Positions 54,801 to 63,473 of a DNA stretch of 64,000 bases are shown here, one piece after another. The stretch covers positions 20,073,717 to 20,137,716 of the forward strand of contig NC_088305.1 of the NCBI RefSeq assembly GCF_032854445.1. The letters are read 5' to 3'. The first letter of the stretch is position 1; each line of letters begins with the position of its first letter. The DNA comes from Liolophura sinensis (Eukaryota; Mollusca; Polyplacophora; Chitonida; Chitonidae). A program made the position numbers and the translations under genes. The notes below the pieces were generated by a model, which worked only from the letters and a program-made list of their open reading frames with translations, had not been told where the DNA came from and searched no databases.

Positions 54801-57800
54801 TCAATGGAGCAGCTCCAGGTTCCATGACTAAGGGGGTCAAAGGTGAAAGATGGGCTGCTGAGAGAGATAACTCTTCATACACTGTAAATTAAGAAAAGCA
54901 ATAGGTTAGCATAGTGCCATACTGTGAGGGTTACCTGAAGGTATATCTGTACGGTGGATGGACAAACAAACTGAAGTAGCAAGTCAGCGATAAGAAGCTT
55001 ATATAAAACTAGCAGTAAGAAATGAGGTACAAATCCACATGTATCCAGTACCTTTTCAGTTTAAAGATAATACCACCTCAGCACTATGACTATAGGTCAT
55101 CACCCAGGAGCCTCTCACCAATGTGGTCGCTGTGAGTTCAAGTCCAGCTCAGGCTGGCTTCCTCTCCGGTTTTACGGGGGACGGTCTGCCAGCAACCTGT
55201 GGGTGGTCGTGGGTTTTTCCCGGGCTCTGCCCGGTTTCCTTTCACCATAATGCTGGCCGCCGTCATATAAGTGAAATATTCTTGAGTACAGCGTAAAACA
55301 CCTATCAAATAAATAAATGAGTGAACTATTCAGGGGAGAATACACATGTTATCAGCTATGGTGCACAACTACATGTAGGTCGTATCGATGGGGATTTCCC
55401 TATCTTGCTGTTATGTGAATGCCGCCTCTCAGATGTAACCTTCTTGCACCAACATACATGTATACATGTAGATTAAACACAGTAGTCTCCCCTGAATAGA
55501 GAAATCAGCTTGGTAAATATAAATTTCCACCATGTACATTCTAAGGATGCATGAAAAGCTTCCTATAATATGACCTTATATACAAATCTACTAAAAAGGT
55601 TCTCAGTTTTCATCTTGGGGTGTAAGCACAGCTTTAAACTACAGCTTTCCTGAGGCCCCAGGTGTCACTCTTATATACACCTAGAGGGGTTATTAAAAAA
55701 ATAAATAAAATATGCCTGAAAAAATGAAAAAAATTTAAATCCTTTTTGACATATCTTTCTTCGTTTTCCTTAAAACCATACTCTTCAAAGTTTATAGTAC
55801 CTTTTCATGAATCTTACAAACACTTAATTCTTCTTTATCTACATACTAGGTAGAAACAGACTGAACAAAAAGGGTGATGGTTTACTCACCTGTGTACAAT
55901 TTGAATACTTAATTCTACTTCATTGAAATACTGAGTAGACATGAAGACTGTAGACAAAAAGGCTGAAGGTTTGAATCATATAGAAAAATGTTAAATGGAA
56001 ATTTGGCTATGTAATAATTTACGAACATGGAGGTTTCAGTCCCATAACTTCGTGGTCCACTCTGAGACGCCCTCCTTCTGGAACCTCCTCCAGTCCTGCC
56101 TTAGACAGTGCCATCTGTTTTAACTCTCCAACAGTCTGACAAATGAAGTCAAATGAATATCTGGTCAACAATAAGTGAAACAAATGAGGTCAAAGGCCAG
56201 AGAATTAATATCACATAATAAATATGCAAAACTTATGCCACAAAAATAAATCTGCAAACATAATTTTATCAAAATAGGACAATATTTGAAGCAATTATTG
56301 CCTGAAAACAAACGACGAATAAAAATCATGGAATTTGGTATGTATGCAAAATTTGGTTTTCAAACTTGATCTAACTATAGCCATAATGGACCTGCACACA
56401 GAAATGTATCAAATCAGACAGGATTTGGGGTAGTCACTGCACAGTAAACAAAAACCTATAAGAATTCATTAAATATTTCATAAAATGAACCCGCACACAA
56501 AACTGTATCAAAGCAGACAACATTTGGAGGAGAAAAGAAACCAAAGTTTCAAAGACTTATGGAACCAAACTAATATCCCTCGATTTTCAATTATAACCAT
56601 TTTTTCCAGTGTAAATGATCTAAAATTTCATTCTGAAACTTGGAAAGTGTATCCCAGGATTCACTGCATTGGTTCTGGTTGGTACTGACTTGGTGCCGCA
56701 GGAAAGCATCAGGGTTGGTCAGGGGATTATACTGACTTGGTGCCGTGGGAGAGTATCAGGGGTGGTCAGGGGATTATATTGACTTGGTGCTGCGGGAGAG
56801 CATCAGGGGTGGTCAGGGGATTATACTGACTTGGTGCAGCGGGAGAGCATCAGGGGCGGTCAGGGGATTATACTGACTTGGTGCAGCGGGAGAGCATCAG
56901 GGGCGGTCAGTGGATTATACTGACTTGGTGCCGTGGGAGAGCATCAGGGGTGGTCAGGGAATTATACTGACTTGGTGCCGCGGGAGAGCATCAGGGGCGG
57001 TCCGGGGATTATACTGACTTGGTGCCGTGGGAGAGCATCAGGGGTGGTCAGGGGATTATACTGACTTGGTGCCGCGGGAGAGCATCAGGGTTGGTCAGGG
57101 GATTATACTGACTTGGTGCCACGGGAGAGCATCAGGGTTGGTCAGGGGATTATACTGACAGTTAAAGAATGTACTAAATAAATTCATGCTCACTGAGCAG
57201 GTAGTCTATGCTCCTACCACCAACAGTTCATGTTTACCTGAATAAATATAGTTTTAAATATAATAATTTTAGCACATGCCCTTCGCAACAGGTTGATCAT
57301 TTTATTATCGTTATTTTGTGATAAATGAGAATTTCAAAGAAAACTCTTGTGTAGATTATAAAGCGCGACTACCCAGTACCTTTATCCATGTGCAGCGTCG
57401 TGTCAAATGTCCATTTCTAAACTGCAGGGATCTCTGTATACACAAAGCTGTAGCAGATTTAAGCATGCCGCAAATCAATACTTGCAAACTAGGCCTACCA
57501 GCAGACAAGATGATGTCACATTCAGATCAAAGCGACACACCTACACATGTGCATTTGCACCTCTGCAGCCAAACATTTCTTGTTCATTCTGGCGTAATTT
57601 GAAAGACTGTCAACTTCTGGGTGGAGTATGTTTTCTGTGTTTAATGGAAAGTTCTTGATATAAAACATGTGAAAAGGAACTCTTCTGCAATAGGAGGACA
57701 GTTCCGACTCTAAAGAAACAAAATGTGCATGCAGACTAACACACTTAATTGGAATTACATGGACGTGGGAAGCTGATGACAAGTATTTTCTCAGCAAACA

Positions 57801-60800
57801 AGTGTGAGTTGACTTCCACATAGGCCTAGCCCGAATAATCGGTTAATCTATGGCGTACATTGTGCATGTACATTCCTTGTTTTGAGTGGTCATGCTTTCA
57901 GACAGTGTTTGGAATTTAAAGTTTTGTAATAGACATCACCTGCCTTGACACTTTTTTCGATTTCATTCATGGGTATATTTAGAGATGTAGGGTCTACATG
58001 TAGGCCTACGAGTTACGAGACCTGCACACCTCACTGTCAGTGACTTCACCCCATGGGGTGAGGATTTGCAACCTGAGCTGCTAAGTGCCGTTGAGGGTAA
58101 TGAAATGGGCGGGGGATGGGGCGTTGGGGTGGGAGTGGGTTGGGGTTAATCCCTCTCTTCTGTCACCTTACCGCCAACACAGATGATACGAATGTAAACA
58201 ATAGTAACTTTAAGTCACTTACCATACACATACAGTGGTAAATTCCACACTTCTTCATGATTTTCTCCTCAAAATTTCTAAACTCAAGACTTTTTTTTAA
58301 GATTGGGGACATTTGTTTATGAATACATTTTTTTTCCCACGATTGTGGGCACCCTATTCCCAGTGGTGAATCTCACTTACAGCATCCTTGTCTACCTCCA
58401 CCTCAATGACAGGCCAGCTGTAACCCTCTAATATCTACAACAAAATAAAACGCAACAAGATATTAAACTATTCAATATTTCTGTAATACATAGGTTCCCC
58501 TTTCTAGAAGTTATCTCCCTTGATGGTAACCATCTGTTCTTTATTTTAGTATTAAACTGTACGAAATGTTGTCATTTACTTTGTCTGTTTATTTATTTAT
58601 TTGATTGGTGTTTTACGCCGTACTCAAGAATATTTCACTTATATGACGGCAGCCAGCATTATGGTGGGTGGCAACCGGGCAAAGCCCGGGGGAAACCCAC
58701 AACCATCCGCAGGTTGCTGTAGGCCTTACCACTTACAGCCGGAGAAGCAAGCCAGCAAGAAGACTTGAACTCACAGCGACTGCATTGGTGAGAGGCTCCT
58801 GGGTCATTACACTGTGCTAGCGCACTAACCAACTGAGCCATGGAGGCCCCCCATTTACGTTGTCAGCTTCTCCATGGGCAGGCGCAAATTTCAATGATTC
58901 AAAAGTAGTTAACCTTACAAAAAATTTACAAGCAGATTAGTCACAGTTCATCACTGTGTTTGTTTAAATTTCATCACAACAGTATTTCCAAATCCAGTAA
59001 ACTCCAAACAGGTAGGAGAACTGAGACCTACTGTCAAGGGGGGATAATCCATGCAAAGGGAAGTAAACTAAAGCAGAGAAATGAGCTAGTCAATTCTCAT
59101 CTTATTCTTTTTCATTTCACAAAATCAAGCTACCGGTTTTTCTGCCCTGCTTTGCAGCCAAACTTGAGCTACTGGTGGCACAATGATTATGTGAGCATTA
59201 CACGTGGTCTGTACAAAGACAAGGATGTAATTAGCATAAATTCCTTCCCATGCAGCACGGAGATGGCAGTAATAATCTGACAGTGATGCTCACATCTATT
59301 GTCAACTTCCATTTTTGTTTTCAAAACGACTTCATGAGGGTACTCATTCAGAAACAGGTCACTTAGGGTTGATCAGGGCTCATATGATGCTTGATTAACT
59401 GGCTGGGGTTTAATCACCATTCTCAATAGGACTTCACTATAATAAACCACCAGCCTTTGGCAAGTATCTAATAAACTGTTACATAAATGATGCAAATATT
59501 TCCTATAGCATGTTATTGTCACTGAGTCAGACTCACCTGTCCACATCTGTTCTCCTAAAACCAATTGTTGTCACTGAGTCAGACTCACCTGTCCACACCT
59601 GTTCTCCACCCTAACACACATCGTTCTCACTGAGTCAGACTCACCTGACCACACCTGTTCTTTACCCTAAAACACATCCTTGTCACTGAGTCAGACTCAC
59701 CTGACCACACCTGTTCTTTACCCTAAAACATACCCTTGTCACTGAGTCAGACTAACCTGACCACATCTGTTCTCCACCCTAAAACACATCCTTGTCACTG
59801 AGCTGCACAGGCTGGACAGCACTGCTGACCTGTCATATATAAACAACACAAGGTACGAGGTTTAAAATGGGCTGTTTTGTAATGTACATGTACTGAATTT
59901 GTACACTGCAAATATACATGTATGTGTATTTTGCAAATGTCCTGTTTTGCAAACGATTTATACTCCTCTTTGAAGCAAATTTGCAATAACTGAATATCTT
60001 GCACAATTTGATGCTTTGTTGCACCACTGGATCTCATTATGTAAATGTGGAAAGATAGGATGTTAAAGTTTGATTCACCGACCCAATGACAGACAGAGAG
60101 ACAAGACTCAAAGAGCTTTCAGTTAAAAACAATTTTATAAACAACTGTAAAAATCTTGATAAATGTAATTAAGATCATCTTACAACCAAAACTGCCCTGA
60201 CATGTAGAACGGTGCAAAATATACATGTATGACCATATTTTATTTGGCTAGTGTTAAGCATCTTCCTTTATAATATTAAATACCCACCCTTCTGACCCTC
60301 TCCTGATAACTACAACCTCATCTCCATCTATCAACTTAAGGTCCTCGAGGGGGAGGTCACGTTCTTCGGGTTTGAACTCCACAGTCAAGATGTCCTCTCC
60401 TGTCAATCATGGTAAGATGACACACATAACATTATTTGTGATTTTACTCGCAGCATATATATCTATGTGGAAATAAACTGATTGAAGCAAAGTTTCCAAT
60501 ACATCTGATGACTTTAAGTTAAGTCCTTTTGTCATGTACTGGTACCTGATAACGGGGTAATGTATTGTACCTTAAGTTTGATATTTAAAAATACACTTTC
60601 AGAAGCACATAAAGGGTTTAAAATCATACTTTTGATGTCAGTACTTTAGTTTTCTAATAAGAAATTAATTAAAGAAATTTCACAAACACCTCTTAAAGTT
60701 AGAATCAAATAAATTGTGTGAGTTTGAAAAATACTAAACATCAGGTAAAATACAGTAATGTAATCCAGGCACTCTGGTTTCGTCAGTCCTTATACTGGAA

Positions 60801-63473
60801 CACTTTCATATATACTAGAGCAGGTCCATATATACTGGAGCACTTCCATATATACTGGAGCAGGTCCACATATACTGGAGCACATCCATATATACAGGAG
60901 CAGGTCCATATATTTACTGGAGCAGGTCCATATATACTGGAGCACTTCCATATCTACTGGAGCACTTCCATATATACTGGAGCACTTCCATATCTACTGG
61001 AACACTTCCATACATACTGGAACATGTCCATATATACTGGGACATTTCCATATATACTGGGGCAGGTCCATATATACTGGAGCACTTCCACATATACTGG
61101 AACACTTCCATATATACTGGAACAGGTTCATATATACTGGAACACATCCATATATACTGGAGCACTTTCATATATACTGGAGCAGGTCCATATATACAGG
61201 AGCAGGTCCATATATATGGGAGCAGGTCCATATATATGGGAGCACTTCCATATATACTGGAGCACTTTCATATATACTGGAGCAGGTCCATATATATGGA
61301 AGTGCTCCCATATATACTGGAACATGTCCATATATACTGGAACACTTCCATATATACTGGAACACTTCCATATATACTGGAACACTTCCATATATACTGG
61401 AACACATTGTATCACATTCTACACATGCATAAAACTTGAGCTAGGTTAGGGACGTGGCAAATCAATAGATCTTAAAACCGATAATCTACATGGGTGTAGC
61501 CATTTCAAGCCCTTATGCTGACTGTCCATGGTTTTCTATTTGAACAGTTTAGAGTAAACCAAACGGCCATTCCTGCGCAGAAGGAAATCCCATATGGCAG
61601 CTTCTCTCTCTCACTGTTTTTCAAGACGGCTCATGGTACATCAGTTTACAATCCTTGCTTGGTTTATGAACCCTTTAGAAACTTTAGATGTACCTGCTGG
61701 TGTACAGAGTACACTGTATGAGTGTTTGTCTCAGTCAGTCACAACCTAAGTTCATTCATTCAAACTTTCAGTCTATATGGACTGATGGCCCTGATGGCAT
61801 GATGCCTCACAGAGTGAGTAAGAGTATTTCAAAATCTGGTTTTATGCAATTATCTGAACAGCAAGGTTAAATGCCTCTCCATTTACATAGTTTTTATTTA
61901 GCAAAATAGATAGAAAAAGTTTGCTTCTGGTTTTGTAGTGGGGGATTGTGTGCGTGTTTACGCCGCGTTTTCCTTTATCGGGTGGGTGATTACATGGGAA
62001 ATTCATCTGAATTAACCAATCAAAACACTCTTGTAATGCTCTGTGATGTGATGCTCTGTGATGTGATGCTCTGTGATGGGATGCTCTGTGATGTGATGTG
62101 ATGTGATGTGATGGGATGCTCTGTGATGTGATGCTCTGTGATGTGATGTGATGCTCTGTGATATGATGTGATGTGATGTGATGGGATGGGATGGGATGTG
62201 ATGCTCTGTGATGTGATGCTCTGTGATGGGATGGGATGGGATGGGATGGGATGCGTTGGGATGCGTTGGGATGGGATGTGATGGGATGGGATGGGATGCG
62301 ATGGGATGGGATGGGATGTGATGGGATGGGATGTGATGGGATGCGATGGGATGGGATGGGATGCAATGGGATGGGATGGGATGGGATGGGATGGGATGCG
62401 ATGCGATGCGATGCGATGCGACATCCAGCTCTGGCTCTCTCAAAATGTGACAACAACATGCTGGTATAAAACTTCTACATACGCATGCATCCTACTTCAC
62501 TTCAACAGAATGTGCTACAAATATATAATAATGCAGACAAAAATGCTTCATGAAATTACAACTTACCTTTGCGTTTCAGCTTCTGTAGTTCATAGTCATT
62601 TGGTTCAAGACCAAGAAGGTCTCCTACAGTGACCTTCATTTGTTGCAAGGTCATATTTTTAGGGAAGCCCCTTGAGAACTTGGAGGGGTTCCCATATATC
62701 ACAGTCAGAGATAAAGGCCGAAGGTCATGCCCACATGGAATAATTTCACCCTGGACCTGAAAACAAAATGCCCAGTTACCATAAAATATTTATTTATTTA
62801 TTCATTTATTTGATTGTTGTTTAAGGCCATGCTCAAGAAATATTCATGATAACGGCCAGTTTTATGGATCCAGGAAACAGGAGTGCCTGGGGTAAAACAC
62901 CAACACTTCGCAAATTTAATGAAGAACTTTCTCACATTCCAACGTAGAGACGTGCATGCCACATAAGTAGAAGGCAAGTGAGCTTCAACAAAGGTTAGCC
63001 TATCAGATGTCGTTAGGTATTGAAACACAGATGCATCAAATCGAGATGCAGTTTTCAGCGCTGGTTTCAATGTGTTGGTTTAATACCGCAGTACGATGTC
63101 AGTCAAGTATGATTGGTTGGTTTGAATGGTGTTTTACGCTTAAACGACGGCAGCCTGCATTGTGGTGGGAGGAAACTCAGCTGAGCCCACGAGAAACTCG
63201 CTGAGCTGGATTTGAAGTCACAGTGACTGCATCTGTAAGAGGCTCCTGGGTCAATGTGCAGTGCTGGCATGCTTAGCCACCTGGGCTACGGAGGCCTCAA
63301 GCCAAGTTTGAGCATCCAGCTCAAAATATTTTGTTTTGTACAGAAGATCAAATGTTTTTGACTTTAATTAGCCCAAAATGGCAAGCCGTACACACTTACT
63401 GTTTCACCGTTCCAAACAAACAGTTGAGTTCCACTTATGATGTCATAGTCTTGTAGCTTTACACTTTCGTCAT
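45780..63473 (-). CDS. USP40: USP40-type ubiquitin protease, C-terminal 15 exons (partial)
   Basis: Fifteen minus-strand exons give 1814 nt, 603 residues plus TGA. They follow the order of the C-terminal half of vertebrate USP40: QLFVWNGE, GDAWHLRK, a GYVEISKEATLEDLK segment, AVEIVWDTSRG, VALAKYFPQRYDWMPI, YFIKDGDVIGVK and a basic C-terminus ending HIKVDDFR. USP40 is a cysteine deubiquitinase whose C-terminal region contains ubiquitin-like folds. The Cys/His catalytic domain lies upstream, beyond 64000, so activity cannot be judged here. Two junctions (60284 and 56027) need weak donors to keep frame, and small exon-border errors are possible there. The gene converges on IGF2BP. Confidence 0.93.
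45883..47818 (-). other. USP40 last intron
   Basis: 1.9 kb. C-rich on the + strand near 47620-47650, so G-rich in the transcript. No coding exon or mobile element recognised. The short frames at 46041-46420 and 47371-47595 have no recognisable content. Confidence 0.7.
47819..47919 (-). CDS. USP40: USP40 penultimate exon
   Basis: Acceptor ATGTTTCAG precedes 47919; donor GTGAGG follows 47819. Encodes DLTQAAENRFDFSTAEDD and a charged ERLKEEDRQKRQ helix. If the intron is retained, the frame stops at once (AGG TGA). Phase 0 in, phase 2 out. Confidence 0.9.
47920..48797 (-). other. USP40 intron with full-length SINE
   Basis: Contains the SINE at 48329-48599 and an A-rich region at 48640-48690; otherwise nothing recognised. 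Confidence 0.8.
48329..48599 (-). mobile_element. SINE family A, full length, with target-site duplication
   Basis: On the minus strand it runs from the tRNA-like head (GGTCCTCCATGGCTCAGTTG) to the ATCAAATCAATAAAT-type tail. It is flanked by a perfect 12-bp direct repeat AAACATGTTAGA at 48317-48328 and 48600-48611. That proves insertion by retroposition and fixes the borders. Confidence 0.96.
48798..48899 (-). CDS. USP40: USP40 exon (Lys-rich segment and KDGDVIGVK)
   Basis: Acceptor TTTATTTCAG precedes 48899; donor GTAATG follows 48798. Encodes KSGSHKGKKKTAQPKG and NSPYFIKDGDVIGVK, matching the vertebrate KKKKKQ and YYLKDGDTIGVK region. Phase 0 both ends. Confidence 0.94.
48900..49479 (-). 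other. USP40 intron, nothing recognised
   Basis: 580 bases, AT-rich; no repeat or exon seen. Confidence 0.7.
49480..49696 (-). CDS. USP40: USP40 exon (best conserved block)
   Basis: Acceptor ATTTCTGTAG precedes 49696; donor GTAACC follows 49480. Encodes LSESRSYGPAVEIVWDTSRG, LRQRLADNLCIP and VALAKYFPQRYDWMPI. This is the block that identifies the gene. Phase 2 in, phase 0 out. Confidence 0.96.
49697..50312 (-). other. USP40 intron with SINE tail fragment
   Basis: Holds a short + oriented SINE family A tail at about 49848-49890 (GAGTACGGCGTAAAACACCA). Nothing else recognised. Confidence 0.7.
50313..50378 (-). CDS. USP40: USP40 short exon
   Basis: Acceptor TTCTTCTATCAG precedes 50378; donor GTAAGT follows 50313. 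Encodes RLKLNSSSQLAIQVLFEEEK. Phase 2 in, phase 2 out. Assigned by phase and its place between two certain exons. Confidence 0.88.
50884..51168 (-). mobile_element. SINE family B, reverse copy
   Basis: The reverse complement shares GAGGAAGTTGTA, ACTGGTTGACC, CAGTATAATGGCTT, TTTCAGTGAAACAGCA and GGAGGCACATTACATG with the + element at 63715-64000, in the same order. The tail reads ACATTAAACCCCAAGCACTC, followed by ACTC repeats. The tRNA-like head is degraded. Confidence 0.85.
51210..51390. repeat. 24-bp minisatellite, about 8 copies
   Basis: Unit TATAGCAAGGCTGGTTCAGA followed by TGGT or CGGT. 24 is a multiple of three, so the + strand reads GYSKAGSD repeats from 51194. It lies antisense inside a USP40 intron and is not supported as coding. 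Confidence 0.93.
51544..51772 (-). CDS. USP40: USP40 exon (VEISKEATLEDL block)
   Basis: Acceptor CTTGACAG precedes 51772; donor GTGAGT follows 51544. Encodes LLAPSSSPLVELDYSPMLMG, then GYVEISKEATLEDLKLQVMT, which matches the vertebrate GDIEISEDATLAELKSQAMT. Phase 1 in, phase 2 out. Confidence 0.95.
51773..52471 (-). other. USP40 intron, nothing recognised
   Basis: 699 bases, AT-rich, no clear repeat. Confidence 0.7.
52472..52574 (-). CDS. USP40: USP40 exon (GYLRLPVSLYPS block)
   Basis: Acceptor CTGACACACAG precedes 52574; donor GTAAAA follows 52472. Encodes GYLRLPVSLYPSPNAAPG and SDGMLSWISRGIQ, at the place of the vertebrate GFLKVPIWWYQ. Phase 0 in, phase 1 out. Confidence 0.9.
52712..52917 (-). 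mobile_element. SINE family A, head-truncated
   Basis: Contains TTTGATTGGTGGTTTATGCC, GTACTCAAGAATATTTCACT and GGGGGAAACCCACGACCATC. It stops after ACTTGAACTCACAGCAACCA, so the A-box half is missing. Confidence 0.93.
53048..53480. repeat. 53-bp minisatellite, about 8 copies
   Basis: CTTATAATGTGAGATTTCTT recurs at 53101, 53154 and 53207, a period of 53. The unit also holds GGCTGTAGCAGCCTTAGGCC. Copies are very similar, so expansion or homogenisation is recent. Confidence 0.96.
53752..53891 (-). CDS. USP40: USP40 exon (DAWHLRK block)
   Basis: Acceptor TTTCTGGTCAG precedes 53891; donor GTCAGC follows 53752. Encodes GDAWHLRKTNWCGDLAEILD and HHGDHVVLEEGKLPPK. Vertebrate USP40 has GDAWHLRKMDWC and GDTLLLIEGQLPP here. 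Phase 1 in, phase 0 out. Confidence 0.95.
53892..54351 (-). other. USP40 intron mostly made of a SINE
   Basis: 460 bases, of which 272 are the SINE at 54061-54332. Confidence 0.9.
54061..54332 (+). mobile_element. SINE family A, full length, with target-site duplication
   Basis: Starts GGGGCCTCCGTGGCTCAGTT (A box), has GAGTTCAAGTCCAGC (B box) and the shared body, and ends GAGTACGGCGTAAAACACCA with an AAATAAATAAAT tail. A perfect 10-bp direct repeat TCAATGAATG flanks it at 54051-54060 and 54333-54342. The right duplication ends 3 bases from the six-base donor of the neighbouring USP40 exon. It resembles tRNA-derived SINEs known from molluscs; I cannot name the family with certainty. Confidence 0.97.
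54352..54472 (-). CDS. USP40: USP40 exon (ITLTFTAADLKD block)
   Basis: Acceptor ACCCTTGCAG precedes 54472; donor GTATGA follows 54352. Encodes ITLTFTAADLKDCPYMEMTV and LSVGACLSRMIDAAGFS. Phase 0 in, phase 1 out. Confidence 0.92.
54473..54792 (-). other. USP40 intron, nothing recognised
   Basis: 320 bases, AT-rich. Confidence 0.7.
54793..54881 (-). CDS. USP40: USP40 exon (YEELSLSAAHLSP block)
   Basis: Acceptor TTAATTTACAG precedes 54881; donor GTAACA follows 54793. The only frame free of stops needs phase 1 at entry and gives YEELSLSAAHLSPLTPLVME and beyond. It leaves in phase 0. Confidence 0.82.
54882..56026 (-). other. USP40 intron with a SINE
   Basis: Holds the SINE at 55095-55322; the rest is AT-rich without recognisable content. 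Confidence 0.7.
55095..55322 (+). mobile_element. SINE family A, partial head
   Basis: Begins near TAGGTCATCACCCAGGAGCC; contains the B box GAGTTCAAGTCCAGC and body; tail CACCTATCAAATAAATAAAT. The A-box half is lost or diverged. Confidence 0.93.
56027..56135 (-). CDS. USP40: USP40 exon (TVGELKQMALSKAG block)
   Basis: Acceptor TCATTTGTCAG precedes 56135. Encodes TVGELKQMALSKAGLEEVPE and GRLRVDHEVMGLKPP, a ubiquitin-like beta-grasp pattern. The better-looking donor GTAAAT after 56023 breaks the frame with the next exon. GTTCGT after 56027 keeps it, so the 3' border is uncertain by 4 bases. Confidence 0.78.
56136..58380 (-). other. USP40 intron with a 47-bp minisatellite
   Basis: 2.2 kb containing the array at 56680-57160. 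The frames at 57318-57821 have no recognisable domain. No exon is missing, since flanking phases agree. Confidence 0.7.
56680..57160. repeat. 47-bp minisatellite, about 10 copies
   Basis: TATACTGACTTGGTGCCGCG, then GGAGAGCATCAGGGGTGGTC and AGGGGAT. TGACTTGG recurs at 56685, 56733 and 56780, a period of 47 to 48. Copies are nearly identical. Confidence 0.95.
58381..58434 (-). CDS. USP40: USP40 short exon
   Basis: Acceptor ATTTTGTTGTAG precedes 58434; donor GTAAGT follows 58381. Encodes ILEGYSWPVIEVEVDKDA. Phase 0 both ends. It joins the next exon to give VEVDKDATVGELKQ, a continuous ubiquitin-like strand-helix pattern. Confidence 0.85.
58586..58851 (-). mobile_element. SINE family A, full length, with target-site duplication
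   Basis: Reverse orientation, from the tail TGTTTATTTATTTATTTGAT side to the head GAGCCATGGAGGCCCC. It is flanked by CATTTAC-T/G-TTGTC at 58573-58585 and 58852-58864, 13 bases with one mismatch. Confidence 0.95.
59510..59810. repeat. ~56-bp minisatellite, about 5 copies
   Basis: TTGTCACTGAGTCAGACTCA followed by CCTGACCACACCTGTTCT and a variable ACCCTAAAACACATCC part. Successive CACTGAGTC words are about 52, 56 and 56 bases apart. TGAGTCA words in each copy match an AP-1-type site, which may mean nothing in an intron. Confidence 0.9.
60284..60399 (-). CDS. USP40: USP40 exon (GEDILTVEFKPEERDL block)
   Basis: Acceptor ATGATTGACAG precedes 60399. Encodes EDILTVEFKPEERDLPLEDL and LIDGDEVVVIRRGSEGW. 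The donor is ambiguous: GTGGGT after 60288 looks better, but only GTATTT after 60284 keeps the frame with the next exon. A missed micro-exon would also explain it. Confidence 0.8.
60790..61410. repeat. 20-bp minisatellite, about 31 copies
   Basis: Unit CATATATACTGGAGCACTTC with variants GAGCAGGTC, GAACACTTC and GAACATGTC. Three units make 60 bases, so a 20-residue pattern (YILEHFHIYWSRSIYTG-like) appears on the + strand in a 243-residue frame. Comparable frames exist on the minus strand. These are artefacts of a stop-free unit. Confidence 0.97.
62033..62421. repeat. Pentameric GGGAT/GATGT repeat region
   Basis: The left half alternates GATGCTCTGTGATGTGATG words; the right half is mostly (GGGAT)n with GATGC variants. 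The + strand contains GGGATGGGATGGGATGGG at about 62228-62255 and again near 62367-62397, a canonical quadruplex pattern. USP40 pre-mRNA carries the C-rich complement. Minus-strand frames rich in HPIPSHRIAS are artefacts. Confidence 0.97.
62567..62756 (-). CDS. USP40: USP40 exon (VQGEIIPCGHDLRPL block)
   Basis: Acceptor ATTTTGTTTTCAG precedes 62756; donor GTAAGT follows 62567. Encodes VQGEIIPCGHDLRPLSLTVI, then TLQQMKVTVGDLLGLEPNDY and ELQKLKRK. Phase 0 in, phase 1 out. Confidence 0.9.
62785..62875 (-). mobile_element. SINE family A tail fragment
   Basis: TTTATTCATTTATTTGATTG, then CATGCTCAAGAAATATTCAT and ACGGCCAGTTTTATGG. Diverged and short. Confidence 0.75.
63105..63298 (-). mobile_element. 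SINE family A, internally deleted
   Basis: GGTGTTTTACGC near the tail, GGCAGCCTGCATTGTGGTGG in the body, and the head side CTGGGCTACGGAGGCCTC. The middle of the body is deleted. Confidence 0.85.
63400..63473 (-). CDS. USP40: USP40 exon (QLFVWNGE block), first in window
   Basis: Acceptor CTGTTTTGTAG precedes 63473; donor GTAAGT follows 63400. Encodes DESVKLQDYDIISGTQLFVW and NGET, matching the vertebrate GEDIFVWNGVEV. It enters needing one base from an exon beyond the window. Leaves in phase 0. Confidence 0.92.

Larger units (their letters stand above)
58435..60283 (-). other. USP40 intron with SINE and a 56-bp minisatellite
   Basis: 1.8 kb with the SINE at 58586-58851 and the array at 59510-59810. 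The frame at 58960-59280 (106 residues, + strand) shows no recognisable domain and is not supported. Confidence 0.75.
60400..62566 (-). other. USP40 intron with two large tandem arrays
   Basis: 2.2 kb, nearly half of it in the 20-bp array (60790-61410) and the GGGAT-rich array (62033-62421). Confidence 0.85.
62757..63399 (-). other. USP40 intron with two SINE fragments
   Basis: SINE family A pieces at 62785-62875 and 63105-63298 make up nearly half of this 643-base intron. Confidence 0.85.

Noticed and set aside
60718..61449. 243-residue plus-strand frame rich in YILEHFHIYW
   Set aside because: Created by a 20-bp stop-free tandem unit inside a USP40 intron. Antisense to the gene, with comparable frames on the other strand.
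61842..62459. 205-residue minus-strand His/Pro/Ser-rich frame
   Set aside because: Reading of the GGGAT/GATGT simple repeat; all three minus frames give the same low-complexity protein.
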